From: Salinimicrobium catena
GTDB lineage: Bacteria; Bacteroidota; Bacteroidia; Flavobacteriales; Flavobacteriaceae
DNA length: 64,000 bases
NCBI RefSeq assembly: GCF_900102915.1
Contig: NZ_FNGG01000005.1
Coordinates: forward strand, 62,001-126,000
Direction: 5' to 3'
Shown one piece after another: positions 1-7,913 of this stretch. The stretch's first letter is position 1, and each line of letters opens with the position of its first letter. Made by a program: the position numbers and the translations under genes. A model generated the notes under the pieces. The model had not been told where the DNA came from and made no database searches. It saw only the letters and a list, made by a program, of their open reading frames with translations.

Positions 1-263
1 ACCACATGAAGAATGACATTGTTATAGGCAGGATCTTTCTCGTGCCCATGCCGGTACCAGTCAGAAGAATGAATGTGGATCTCCACATTTCCGGCCCACT
101 CCTGCTCTCCTATTACTACACGGGAATTGAAAAAATCTGGACCAGAAAGCTGGTTGTGCATTCCGGGAGCAAGTACGGTCACCGGTAAACCTTCGGTGGT
201 TGAAAGGCCGGAAATTTGCCATTTCTGGAACTCCCAGAGGTAATGTAAATAGTCTTCCTGCAT
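1..263 (-). CDS. DUF2851 family protein (N-terminal part, truncated by window edge)
   Basis: The reverse strand opens with ATG at 263 and stays open to the window edge (about 87 codons). The translation begins MQEDYLHYLWEFQKW and continues with LSGPDFFNSRVVIG and WAGNVEIHIHSSDWYRHGH. This is the conserved start of the DUF2851 family, a Bacteroidota protein of about 420 residues with unknown biochemical role. There is no signal peptide, so it is probably cytoplasmic. The rest of the gene lies outside the window. Family recognition is from memory of the N-terminal pattern, and the function is unknown. Confidence 0.8.
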   Translation of the reverse strand, partial: MQEDYLHYLWEFQKWQISGLSTTEGLPVTVLAPGMHNQLSGPDFFNSRVVIGEQEWAGNVEIHIHSSDWYRHGHEKDPAYNNVILHV

Positions 264-319
264 CGAATAAAAGTATACCTTTTATTCATTATGATGCTGA
301 TTTTTAACTATTTATAAAA

Positions 320-1021
320 CTATTTTTCAGAAGGCAATTTTTCAGCCAGCCTGTCCGCAATTTCTTGCACCCACAGGCTATACATTTTTCCTGAAGGATG
401 CAGTTCATCTGACGCGGTAAGATCCTTATCTTCTTTCGCCTTTTTAGAAACAGGCGTGATATTGTAGAATTCGACCCCGAACTCTCCGGCCACCCGTTTA
501 AAAACGGAATTGAATTTGGCTACTTCCTGGGCGATAGTTTCTGAATTTTCGGCACCAAAAGGAGTAACTCCATAATCAGGTATGCTTACAGCGAAGACTC
601 TTTCAGCTCCCGATTTTGAACGCGCAATGGCTCTTTGAAAGATCTCCCGCAGCTCTTTTTCGTATTCCTCGATCGATCTTCCCTGGTACTGGTTGTTCAC
701 GCCGATGAGCACTGAGACAAGATCAAATTGCTCCTCTTTTAACCGTTTATCCATTGCCGCCAGAAGATCTCCCGTGGTCCATCCGGTACGGGCAATAATG
801 CGTGGATGGTTCAAAGGGATCCCCCTCTTCCTAAGGCTGTCGCTCAACTGTACCGGCCAGCGCAGGGAAGAATGAACGCTTTCACCAATGGTGTAAGAAT
901 CTCCCAGCGCGAGGTAGGTGAGCTCATTGGTCTCTTTAATGGGATTTTTCTTCTCTGCCTCGGAATCAAGACAACTCATAAAGACGAAAGCAAGTGCGAA
1001 AACAATAAAGATCTTTTTCAT
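320..1021 (-). CDS. SGNH/GDSL-type esterase lipoprotein
   Basis: A 233-residue SGNH hydrolase. Residues 1-17 form a lipoprotein signal with lipobox FMSC (lipidated Cys17), so the protein is anchored in the envelope. Block I is GDSY with nucleophile Ser42. Block II Gly is in ARTGWTTGDLL, block III Asn in LIGVNNQYQG, and block V is DELHPSG, carrying the Asp/His of the triad. All four blocks are present, so it should be active on an ester such as a lipid, acyl sugar or acetyl group; the substrate cannot be read from sequence. It shares the strand of the upstream DUF2851 gene, with a 56-base gap. The 1022-1198 stretch above its start holds no further gene. Confidence 0.9.
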   Translation of the reverse strand: MKKIFIVFALAFVFMSCLDSEAEKKNPIKETNELTYLALGDSYTIGESVHSSLRWPVQLSDSLRKRGIPLNHPRIIARTGWTTGDLLAAMDKRLKEEQFDLVSVLIGVNNQYQGRSIEEYEKELREIFQRAIARSKSGAERVFAVSIPDYGVTPFGAENSETIAQEVAKFNSVFKRVAGEFGVEFYNITPVSKKAKEDKDLTASDELHPSGKMYSLWVQEIADRLAEKLPSEK

Positions 1022-1198
1022 TTTGCAGGAAATTAAAATGCAAAATAGTCTTTTTCGGTTGAACTATTACAATCGCTGAATGGTTGGTTCCGGCTGAAGC
1101 TGCCTGTACCTAATTTCTTAAGACAGGGTTAAACCTGTTTCTGCAGGATAGGAATAACTTCGGAAATAGTTATATTCTTTCAGAAATTTGCAAACCTT

Positions 1199-1393
1199 AT
1201 GAAGCTTGAAGATCCCTCTAATCCGGAGAAATCCGATCCGCCATTCCCTACCGAGGAAAATGCTGCCTCTTCCGGAGATAAGAATAAGAAGTCTTTCCTG
1301 GAAGGGTTAAAAAAAGTAGGATTTTCGGTGTGGATAGCGGTCATGGTCATAGGAGGTATTCTGGCATTCCTCACCTCTCTCCTCTTGCTATGA
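1199..1393 (+). CDS. Small single-span membrane protein, unknown function
   Basis: A 64-residue protein with a Pro/Glu/Lys-rich N-terminal half (residues 1-40) and one C-terminal transmembrane helix (about 42-64, VWIAVMVIGGILAFLTSLLL). The N-terminus is probably cytoplasmic. Its stop overlaps the next start as ATGA at 1390-1393, the usual sign of translational coupling to the downstream membrane protein. I do not recognise a family. The coupling and the sensible transmembrane pattern are the reasons to keep it as a gene. Confidence 0.65.
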   Translation: MKLEDPSNPEKSDPPFPTEENAASSGDKNKKSFLEGLKKVGFSVWIAVMVIGGILAFLTSLLLL

Positions 1394-1764
1394 ATAAAGT
1401 CAATTATTTATTTGTGACATTTTCAGCCCTCTTCATTACAGGAGAAATTTTTTCCTTTCTGAATTTTACTCCACCATGGTGGATAAGAAATTACCTGAAT
1501 GATCTTTTATGTATGCCCATAGTTCTGGGAATCTGCCTTCACCTAGTACGTTTTATGAAAAACGACAGGACCATCAGGATCTCATTATTCACAACTCTCT
1601 CCCTGGCTGTATTTTATTCTTTGTACTTCGAGATCTTTTTACCCCCGTTCACAGAAAGATATACCGCAGATGTTTTTGATGTACTTCTTTATTTCACCGG
1701 AGCGCTTTTGTTTTATTTCATGCAGAAACCCGTAGCCAAAGCTCCTGCTGTGCACAAAAAGTAA
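1390..1764 (+). CDS. Integral membrane protein, unknown function
   Basis: A 124-residue protein starting at the ATG inside the ATGA overlap with the preceding gene. The open frame extends upstream to 1330, but the coupled ATG is the natural start. It shows about four hydrophobic helices (residues 5-22, 38-54, 63-82 and 94-112) and a short basic tail. The motif FTPPWWIRNYLNDLL follows the first helix. Such short multi-span proteins are common in Flavobacteriaceae without known function. It is probably produced with, and may bind, the 64-residue partner upstream. Confidence 0.7.
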   Translation: MNKVNYLFVTFSALFITGEIFSFLNFTPPWWIRNYLNDLLCMPIVLGICLHLVRFMKNDRTIRISLFTTLSLAVFYSLYFEIFLPPFTERYTADVFDVLLYFTGALLFYFMQKPVAKAPAVHKK

Positions 1765-1790
1765 AAAGGCCGCCAAAACAGGCAGCCTTC
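1762..1790 (-). terminator. Rho-independent terminator of the PLP enzyme gene
   Basis: On the minus strand GGCTGCC and GGCGGCC form a 7-bp stem with one G-T pair and a six-base loop, followed by TTTTTAC. It lies 23 bases after the stop at 1813. It also sits at the 3' end of the convergent membrane gene and may serve both. Confidence 0.75.
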
Positions 1791-1812
1791 TTTTACTAAT
1801 TCTAAGGAAAAT

Positions 1813-2793
1813 CTATTCGATATACCCCATTTTGCGCATCCATTCATCGTTGTACATCTTCCCAACGTATCGGCTGCCGTGATCGTGGAAAAGCACCACT
1901 ACCACATCGTCTTTTTTGAAATGCTCCTTTAACTGAAGTAACCCCTTCATGGCCGCCCCGGCGCTGTTCCCAAGGAACATACCTTCTTCACGAGCTAAGC
2001 GCTGGGTGTAAATAGCCGCGTCCTTATCGGTCACTTTGGTAAAGCCGTCAATAATGCTGAAATCCACATTCTTTGGAAGGATGTCTTCGCCGATACCCTC
2101 GGTCACATAAGGATAGATCTCGTTCTCATCAAATTCCCCTGTTTCGTGATATTTCTTAAAAACCGAACCGTAGGTATCAACTCCCCACACTTTTATGTCA
2201 GGGTTTTGTTCTTTCAGGTATTTTCCAACTCCGGAAATGGTTCCTCCTGTTCCTACTCCTACCACGAAGTGCGTGATCTTTCCGTCTGTCTGTCTCCAGA
2301 TCTCAGGCCCAGTGCTTTCGTAATGGGCTTTGGTGTTGGAAAGGTTGTCGTACTGGTTCACGTACCAGGAATTCGGAGTTTCTTCAGCAAGCCTTTTTGA
2401 AGTGGAATAATACGATCTCGGATCTTCCGGAGCCACATCGGTTGGGCAAACCACCACTTCGCTACCCACCGCGCGCAGAATGTCGATCTTTTCCTTTGAC
2501 TGCTTGTCGGCCATCACACAGATCATGCGGTAACCTTTTACAATAGCTGCCAGAGCAAGTCCCATTCCGGTGTTTCCTGAAGTTCCTTCAATAATGGTTC
2601 CTCCCGGCTTCAGCAATCCGGCAGCTTCGGCATCTTCTATCATTTTTACGGCCATTCTGTCTTTCACAGAATTCCCCGGATTAAAGGTCTCGTACTTTGC
2701 CAGTATCATGGCCTCAATGTCTTCAGTAAGTTTATTGATCTTGACCAAAGGAGTGTTTCCTATGGTTCCTAATATATTTTCAGCGTATTCCAT
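1813..2793 (-). CDS. PLP-dependent cysteine synthase / cystathionine beta-synthase family enzyme
   Basis: A 326-residue fold-type II PLP enzyme. Near the N-terminus NTPLVKI is followed by NPGNSVKDRMA, which carries the Schiff-base lysine. GTSGNTGMGLA binds the substrate carboxylate, and GVGTGGTISGVGKYL binds the PLP phosphate. The extended middle (YVNQYDNLSNTKAHYESTGPEIW) and the GNSAGAA end are closer to catalytic domains of cystathionine beta-synthase-like proteins than to short CysK. There is no C-terminal CBS regulatory pair. It may make cysteine from O-acetylserine or cystathionine from serine plus homocysteine; the choice is not decidable here. The frame opens with TTG at 2799, but ATG at 2793 (MEYAENILG) matches the family start. 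Confidence 0.88.
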   Translation of the reverse strand: MEYAENILGTIGNTPLVKINKLTEDIEAMILAKYETFNPGNSVKDRMAVKMIEDAEAAGLLKPGGTIIEGTSGNTGMGLALAAIVKGYRMICVMADKQSKEKIDILRAVGSEVVVCPTDVAPEDPRSYYSTSKRLAEETPNSWYVNQYDNLSNTKAHYESTGPEIWRQTDGKITHFVVGVGTGGTISGVGKYLKEQNPDIKVWGVDTYGSVFKKYHETGEFDENEIYPYVTEGIGEDILPKNVDFSIIDGFTKVTDKDAAIYTQRLAREEGMFLGNSAGAAMKGLLQLKEHFKKDDVVVVLFHDHGSRYVGKMYNDEWMRKMGYIE

Positions 2794-2811
2794 ATCCAAA
2801 TTTTACGGCTG

Positions 2812-2819
2812 CAAAGTTA
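2812..2819 (-). promoter_or_regulatory. Bacteroidota -7 box (TAACTTTG) for the PLP enzyme
   Basis: Minus-strand TAACTTTG fits the TAnnTTTG consensus and ends 19 bases before the ATG at 2793, leaving a short leader. I see no clear TTG at the -33 position. Confidence 0.5.
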
Positions 2820-2870
2820 GCAAAAAAAGCAGCTTTTGAAATAGGTCGCTAAAAGGGCATTTTCATTACC

Positions 2871-4106
2871 TTAATCGAACTTCATGGCCTTGACAGGAGA
2901 GATCCGGGTGATGATATAAGATGGCACCAGCAGCATAAGCATACAGAGTATCAATGTTCCAATGTTCACTCCAACGATGTATTCCCAGCCAATGTATACA
3001 GGTGCCTCGGTCACGTAGTAAGTTTCCGGGTCAAGAGGGATCAGTTTTAAGTACTTTTGAGCAAACAGCAGCCCCAGGCCAAGAAGATTCCCCCAGAAAA
3101 GTCCCAGGAGGATAAGGTATCCCGCATTATAAAGAAAGATCTTTCTTATGCTCCAGTTCTGACTTCCCAGCGCCTTGAGGATCCCTATCATCTGCGTGCG
3201 CTCAAGAATGAGTACAAGCAGGGCAGTGATCATGTTGATGCCGGCAACCAGGATCATGATACCAAGGATGAGCGCAATATTGAAATCGAACAGCGACAGC
3301 CATTCAAAAATGGAATAATACTTCTGCTTTATGGTTCGGGTGTCGAGAAAAGACCCGGTATTTTCATAGATCTCCCGGCCTTTTTTGTCTAATTCGCTAA
3401 AATCTTCCAGGAAAACCTCAAAATTTCCTACCTCATTCTTTTCCCATTTATTCAGCCGCTGTATATGCCGAATATCAGCCAACAGATAAAGCTCATCAAA
3501 TTCCTGGAATCCTGAATTATAGATTCCCTTAATTTCGAAAGCCCTCAACAACGGAGTTTTGTGGCTCTCTTCTCTTAGAAAATAAGTTACCACCTTATCC
3601 CCAACATCGAATCCGAGGCGGTTGGCAGTATATTGAGAGATAAGAACCTGCTCGTTCAACCCGTCAGAATAATCGGGTAATGCACCTTTGACAAGAAAAT
3701 CTTCAAAATAGCCCCAGTTATAATCGGCTCCTACCCCTTTGACGATGATGCCTTCAAAATCGGTTTCGGTTCTTATCACTCCCGCCTTGTAAGCCGTCGC
3801 CTGCACGTGCTCCACCCCTTCCACCGAGGTGAACTCAGGATAAAAATCCTGTTCCAGGGAAATAGGCTTCAGCGAGATCTGCGAATTGTTATTGTCGTAG
3901 TTGGAAATGGTGATATGGCCCGTAAAAGCCGACATTTTCTCCCTGATCTTTTGCTGTAATCCGAGGCCCGTAGCAAAAGAGACTAGCATCATGACCACCC
4001 CTATCGCAATTGCCACAATGGCTATTTTTATTATAGGGGCCGAAATGCTACTTTTGTGTTGCTTCGCACTAATAAGGCGTTTGGCTATAAAAAATTCAAG
4101 ATTCAA
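2871..4106 (-). CDS. FtsX-like ABC transporter permease (LolC/LolE type)
   Basis: A permease of about 411 residues with the MacB/LolE layout: one N-terminal helix (KIAIVAIAIGVVMMLVSFATGLG), a large periplasmic domain, then three C-terminal helices (ALILGIMILVAGINMITALLVLI, YLILLGLFWGNLLGLGLLF and IVGVNIGTLILCMLMLLV). It ends YIITRISPVKAMKFD, typical of lipoprotein-releasing permeases that move lipoproteins from the inner membrane to LolA. No ATPase gene is adjacent. The frame is open to 4184, overlapping the divergent NamZ gene; the TTG at 4106 (NLEFFIAKRLISAKQ) is the likely start because family members begin with FFIAKR-like sequence. Confidence 0.85.
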   Translation of the reverse strand: MNLEFFIAKRLISAKQHKSSISAPIIKIAIVAIAIGVVMMLVSFATGLGLQQKIREKMSAFTGHITISNYDNNNSQISLKPISLEQDFYPEFTSVEGVEHVQATAYKAGVIRTETDFEGIIVKGVGADYNWGYFEDFLVKGALPDYSDGLNEQVLISQYTANRLGFDVGDKVVTYFLREESHKTPLLRAFEIKGIYNSGFQEFDELYLLADIRHIQRLNKWEKNEVGNFEVFLEDFSELDKKGREIYENTGSFLDTRTIKQKYYSIFEWLSLFDFNIALILGIMILVAGINMITALLVLILERTQMIGILKALGSQNWSIRKIFLYNAGYLILLGLFWGNLLGLGLLFAQKYLKLIPLDPETYYVTEAPVYIGWEYIVGVNIGTLILCMLMLLVPSYIITRISPVKAMKFD

Positions 4107-4116
4107 GAAGTAACGT

Positions 4117-5343
4117 ATGTTTTTAAGATTTTTCAAAAGTACATTTTTATTCCTACTTATAACGGTCACCGCCTGCGGAAACACTACTACTGAAAAAACA
4201 CCTGATAAAGATCCTGCCGAAAAAACTCCTTCTGAAGCCCCTGCAATTGTGACGGGCGCCGAAAGACTCTCAGCTTACCTCCCACTTCTGAAAGGAAAGA
4301 ATGTAGGAGTGATAGGAAATCAAACCAGTGTAATTTCTACGGAAAAAGGCCGGGTACATCTTATAGATACTCTTCTGGCACTTGATGTACAAGTGAAGAA
4401 GGCTTTTGCCCCCGAACATGGTTTTCGCGGTACCGCTGATGCCGGTGAAGTTGTGAAAGACGGAAAAGATCCAAAGACCGGGCTCCCTGTTCTTTCGCTC
4501 TACGGAAATAACAAAAAACCTTCCGCAGAACAATTGAAAGAACTTGATATCCTCATCTTTGACATTCAGGATGTGGGGGCTCGTTTTTACACTTACATTT
4601 CCACCCTTCATTACGTAATGGAAGCCGCCGCCGAAAATGATATCCCGATCCTCGTTCTGGACCGGCCAAACCCGAACGGGCATTATATAGATGGCCCAAT
4701 TCTGGAACCCGATCATAAAAGTTTTGTGGGCATGCACACTGTTCCGGTTGTTCACGGCCTCACCATGGGAGAATACGCACAAATGATAAACGGGGAAAAA
4801 TGGCTGGAAAATGGCATTCAGGCAGACCTAAGGGTGATCAAAATGGAAAATTACGATCATGACACTCAGTATGACCTGCCGGTAAAACCTTCCCCAAACC
4901 TGCCGAATGCACAGGCCATCAATCTGTACCCGAGCCTCTGTTTCTTCGAAGGGACTAACGTAAATGCAGGCAGAGGAACCAGCAAACAGTTCCAGGTCTT
5001 CGGCTCCCCCTTCCTGCCCGAAGACAAATATTCCTTCAGCTATATTCCGGAATCTAATGAAGGAGCCAGGTCACCAAAGCACCTCGGGAAAAAGTGCTTC
5101 GGAAAAGACCTCTCAAATCACCCGAGGCTGGACAGGCTCAACCTGGAATGGCTGATCAATGCCTACAAGAATACCGATGATCAAAAAGAGTTCTTCAATA
5201 GCTTTTTCACTAAACTAGCCGGCAGCAACAAACTTCAGAAGCAGATCGAAGCCGGAATGAGCGCCGAAGAGATCAGGCAAAGCTGGCAAAGCGGCCTGGA
5301 GGAATTTGCGATTGTGAGGGAGAAGTATTTGTTGTACGAATAA
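4117..5343 (+). CDS. namZ: Exo-beta-N-acetylmuramidase NamZ family lipoprotein (DUF1343)
   Basis: A 408-residue lipoprotein with signal LLITVTAC and an acidic Thr/Pro-rich linker (residues 20-46). The DUF1343 region follows: NVGVIGNQTSV, FAPEHGFRG, DILIFDIQDVGARFYTYISTLHYVMEA, DRPNPNGHYIDGPIL and FVGMHTVPVVHGLTMGEYA. The C-terminal half has YPSLCFFEGTNVNAGRGT. NamZ enzymes cleave MurNAc from the non-reducing end of peptidoglycan fragments. The exported location suggests turnover of its own or foreign wall sugar. It pairs logically with AnmK at about 16 kb. The gene starts only ten bases from the divergent permease start. Confidence 0.88.
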   Translation: MFLRFFKSTFLFLLITVTACGNTTTEKTPDKDPAEKTPSEAPAIVTGAERLSAYLPLLKGKNVGVIGNQTSVISTEKGRVHLIDTLLALDVQVKKAFAPEHGFRGTADAGEVVKDGKDPKTGLPVLSLYGNNKKPSAEQLKELDILIFDIQDVGARFYTYISTLHYVMEAAAENDIPILVLDRPNPNGHYIDGPILEPDHKSFVGMHTVPVVHGLTMGEYAQMINGEKWLENGIQADLRVIKMENYDHDTQYDLPVKPSPNLPNAQAINLYPSLCFFEGTNVNAGRGTSKQFQVFGSPFLPEDKYSFSYIPESNEGARSPKHLGKKCFGKDLSNHPRLDRLNLEWLINAYKNTDDQKEFFNSFFTKLAGSNKLQKQIEAGMSAEEIRQSWQSGLEEFAIVREKYLLYE

Positions 5344-5431
5344 ATGTTTCGAGTTACGGGTTTCATGATGCGGGTCGAGTGCTAAGGGTTTCTGGTTACC
5401 GGTTAATAATGCTTTAGTCTCAATCTTTATA

Positions 5432-5803
5432 TCAACTTTTCCAGGAAGTCTCTACGTATTTTATAAACAGGTTAATTTTACCTCCTAAAATATTATACTG
5501 TTCCCGAAGGTAGAGATGATCCTTCATAACTTCTGGATAGAGAAAAATTAATTTCTCTATGTGGTTCAAAGTTTCATCATTACTGGAATGTGCAAATACT
5601 AGAAACTTCAAAAAATCTGCTTTATACCTTCTGCGCCCGTAACCCTCAACAATATTGGAGTTTACAGAATCTGCAGACCTGCGAATTTGGCTACCAAGTT
5701 CATAAAGTTCATACTTCGGAAGCTTTAAACTTACGGGATGAAGCTTGTAAAAGAGTTCCAATGAGAGGGTGTAGATTTCCAGCTGCTTATATGAGTTTGC
5801 CAT
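5432..5803 (-). CDS. Four-helix bundle protein (S23/IVP family)
   Basis: About 123 residues. The pattern [48 protein letters not shown] and [22 protein letters not shown] is diagnostic of the four-helix bundle family, also called the 23S rRNA intervening-sequence protein family. No rRNA gene is near, so this is the common stand-alone form, whose role is unknown. The frame begins with TTG at 5827; ATG at 5803 ([11 protein letters not shown]) fits homologues better. The short stretch between it and the NamZ gene carries degenerate CGAGTTACGGGTTTC-like sequence of the kind often found beside these genes. Confidence 0.85.
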   Translation of the reverse strand: MANSYKQLEIYTLSLELFYKLHPVSLKLPKYELYELGSQIRRSADSVNSNIVEGYGRRRYKADFLKFLVFAHSSNDETLNHIEKLIFLYPEVMKDHLYLREQYNILGGKINLFIKYVETSWKS

Positions 5804-5888
5804 GTTTTCTATGTTAGGTGAACTCAAAAATCAGCAACAATTCCCTCATTTTAAACTTTTTAACTATTCAGTTAACACGCAACAATTT

Positions 5889-6380
5889 TCAACCCATCCT
5901 CCTTTTCATCTCCTCCACAATATTAAATGCCGCGGGACAAATGGCAACATTTTTCATGGTGAGGTTGCTGATCTTGTGAAAATCCTTGCGGTTGGTGTGC
6001 GGAAATTCACTGCAGGCTTTTGGTCGAACATCGTAGATCAGACAATAATTATCGGCGTCAAGAAAGGCACATGGTACCTGCTGTAGCACGTAGTCATTAT
6101 CCTCATCAATTCTTAGGTACTGATCGATGAACTGCTGCGGCTTTAATTTCAGGTGCTTTGAGATTCGCTCGATATCTTTATTGGTGAAGAGAGGCCCGGT
6201 GGTCTTGCAGCAATTGGCGCATTTTAGGCAGTCGGTTCGGTTGAATTCCTCTTCGTGAATTTCCTGCATTTCCCGGTCCAAATGCCTGGGTGGCTTCTTT
6301 TTAAGCTTCGAAAAAAACTTTTTATTCTCCTTATGCTTATCTTTGGCCCTTTGCGGGAGCCCATTAATCTCTTCCTGCAT
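5889..6380 (-). CDS. YkgJ family Cys-cluster protein
   Basis: A 163-residue protein with a basic N-terminus (KDKHKENKKFFSKLKKKPPRHLD) and the Cys pattern DCLKCANCCKTTGPLF ... CAFLDADNYCLIYDVRPKACSEFP ... AICPAAF, typical of the YkgJ/UPF0153 zinc- or iron-cluster family. Eight cysteines are spaced for metal binding. Its role is not established. It is transcribed divergently from the methyltransferase, from a strong promoter that almost touches its start codon (next entry). Confidence 0.88.
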   Translation of the reverse strand: MQEEINGLPQRAKDKHKENKKFFSKLKKKPPRHLDREMQEIHEEEFNRTDCLKCANCCKTTGPLFTNKDIERISKHLKLKPQQFIDQYLRIDEDNDYVLQQVPCAFLDADNYCLIYDVRPKACSEFPHTNRKDFHKISNLTMKNVAICPAAFNIVEEMKRRMG

Positions 6381-6384
6381 GCTG

Positions 6385-6414
6385 CAAAGATAAAAAGAAC
6401 CTGAGCTTGAACAA
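6385..6414 (-). promoter_or_regulatory. TTG-N19-TATCTTTG promoter for the YkgJ-family gene
   Basis: On the minus strand TTG (6414-6412), a 19-base spacer and TATCTTTG (6392-6385) match the Flavobacteria sigma-ABfr consensus closely. The box ends four bases before the ATG at 6380, so transcription should begin at or within the start codon. The mRNA would be leaderless or nearly so. Confidence 0.65.
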
Positions 6415-7141
6415 CGAAAAAAAGAATCCCGATATCTTGGGAAATGCCATCAAAGCCTATTTTGAACACGGCGAGGAAGAGGATATTGCCGTACATTCCC
6501 CCGACTTTGACGATGATGTGATCCCGGTGGCTTATCTCTTCAGGAATTACGAACAGATGCCCCCATTGGAGAAAAAAGCCCTGCAGCTTTGCCGCGAAAA
6601 GGTGCTTGATGTGGGCTGCGGCGCCGGAAGCCATTCGCTCTATCTTCAGAAGGAGGAAAATTTAAAGGTCACTGCCATTGACACTTCCGAAGGAGCTATA
6701 GAAGTCTGTAAAAAACGAGGAATTACCGATGCCCGTAATGTTGCTTTCGAAGAGCTTTCCGAAGAGAAATTTGATACCATTCTCCTGTTGATGAACGGGA
6801 CGGGCATTGTTGGAAAAATGAACAGGCTGGATGATTTTTTTTATAAATTGAAGCAGCTTTTAAATCCAGGTGGGCAGGTAATTATTGATTCTTCAGATCT
6901 TATCTATCTTTTTGAAGCCGATGAAGACGGAGGTGTATGGGTGGATTCTGCCCAGGGATATTATGGCGAACTCAGTTACAGTCTTAGCTATAAGGGGGAA
7001 ACTTCTGAAGTATTTGACTGGCTGTATCTCGATTATGATTCCCTGTCGTTAGCCGCGGCTAAGAACGGCTTCTCCTGTGAATTGATAAAAGAAGGTGAGC
7101 ATTACGATTATCTGGCAAAACTGACCATAAATGAGAAATAG
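6407..7141 (+). CDS. Class I SAM-dependent methyltransferase
   Basis: A 244-residue methyltransferase. Motif I is VLDVGCGAGSHSLYLQ (about residues 66-81), motif II is VTAIDTSEGAIEVCKKRG, then FDTILLLMNGTGIVG and LLNPGGQVIIDSSD for the later strands. The acceptor substrate is unknown. No ATG lies near the N-terminus; a TTG at 6407 starts NNEKKNPDILGNAIKAYFE, which is the family-like beginning. Its 3' end overlaps the metalloprotease start by 11 bases, so the two are probably one transcript. Confidence 0.85.
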   Translation: MNNEKKNPDILGNAIKAYFEHGEEEDIAVHSPDFDDDVIPVAYLFRNYEQMPPLEKKALQLCREKVLDVGCGAGSHSLYLQKEENLKVTAIDTSEGAIEVCKKRGITDARNVAFEELSEEKFDTILLLMNGTGIVGKMNRLDDFFYKLKQLLNPGGQVIIDSSDLIYLFEADEDGGVWVDSAQGYYGELSYSLSYKGETSEVFDWLYLDYDSLSLAAAKNGFSCELIKEGEHYDYLAKLTINEK

Positions 7142-7862
7142 ATCCTTACTACTCACAGCCCTGTTCCTATTCCTGCTGAGCTGTTCTACAGATGACCCCG
7201 CGCCCGATGATCAGCCTTTAGGGGTTTCGGCAAGATCATTTTTAAGCGATGAGAATTTCACCTCTCTTGTGGTAGAAATTGTATACGTGAACGGCTTTGA
7301 ACCTTCGGGCATTTCATTGAGCGCCGTAAAAAACTTTTTGCAAACCTACCTCAATAAACCCGAAGGTATTGTGATCAAATCTCGGGCAGTTCCATCTCCT
7401 GATATGGATATTATTTCTCCTTCTGATATCATTGAGATTGAAAATATGCACCGCACTGAATTCTCTTCAGGACAAACTCTTACAACATTTATTTTTATTG
7501 CTGACGGTAAGAGCGATTCCTCCACAAGTGAGGAATGGGTGCTGGGAAAAGCTTACAAGAATACTTCAATGATAATCTTTCAAAAAGAGATCAGGGAACT
7601 GGCAGAAAGCTCACAAGTATCCAGCGACCAGGTGCAACAGATTACCATAAAACATGAATTTGGACATCTTTTCGGCCTGGTGGATTATGGCACCCCCGCA
7701 CAATCAGATCATGTGTATCGTGATCCTGAAGACCCTAAAGAAAAAGGACATTGCGAGGTAACCGATTGCCTTATGTCCCGACTACTGAATTATGAAAGGG
7801 CCGAAAGCCTCACCCTTGATGAGCTGTGCCATATTGACCTTATCGCCAACGGCGGAAAATAA
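7131..7862 (+). CDS. Membrane-anchored zinc metalloprotease lipoprotein
   Basis: A 243-residue lipoprotein; the signal ends LFLLSC with Cys18. The zinc motif HEFGHLFGLVDYGTPAQSDH is of the extended HExxHxxGxxD/H kind seen in metzincin-like peptidases, with Glu as the catalytic base. Downstream, CEVTDCLMSRLL supplies a Cys pair and a Met, possibly the Met-turn. Similar flavobacterial proteins are annotated as membrane metalloproteases. Substrate unknown. The start codon lies inside the methyltransferase reading frame. Confidence 0.8.
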   Translation: MRNRSLLLTALFLFLLSCSTDDPAPDDQPLGVSARSFLSDENFTSLVVEIVYVNGFEPSGISLSAVKNFLQTYLNKPEGIVIKSRAVPSPDMDIISPSDIIEIENMHRTEFSSGQTLTTFIFIADGKSDSSTSEEWVLGKAYKNTSMIIFQKEIRELAESSQVSSDQVQQITIKHEFGHLFGLVDYGTPAQSDHVYRDPEDPKEKGHCEVTDCLMSRLLNYERAESLTLDELCHIDLIANGGK

Positions 7863-7887
7863 AAAAGCCTGCTCGGCAGAACAGGCT
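7860..7887 (-). terminator. Terminator of the amidohydrolase gene
   Basis: AGCCTG and CAGGCT form a 6-bp stem around a ten-base loop. On the minus strand it is followed by six T, giving a Rho-independent terminator 27 bases after the amidohydrolase stop. The plus strand has no T-run. Confidence 0.7.
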
Positions 7888-7913
7888 CAAAAAGTGTTAT
7901 TTAAAGGCTTCTT

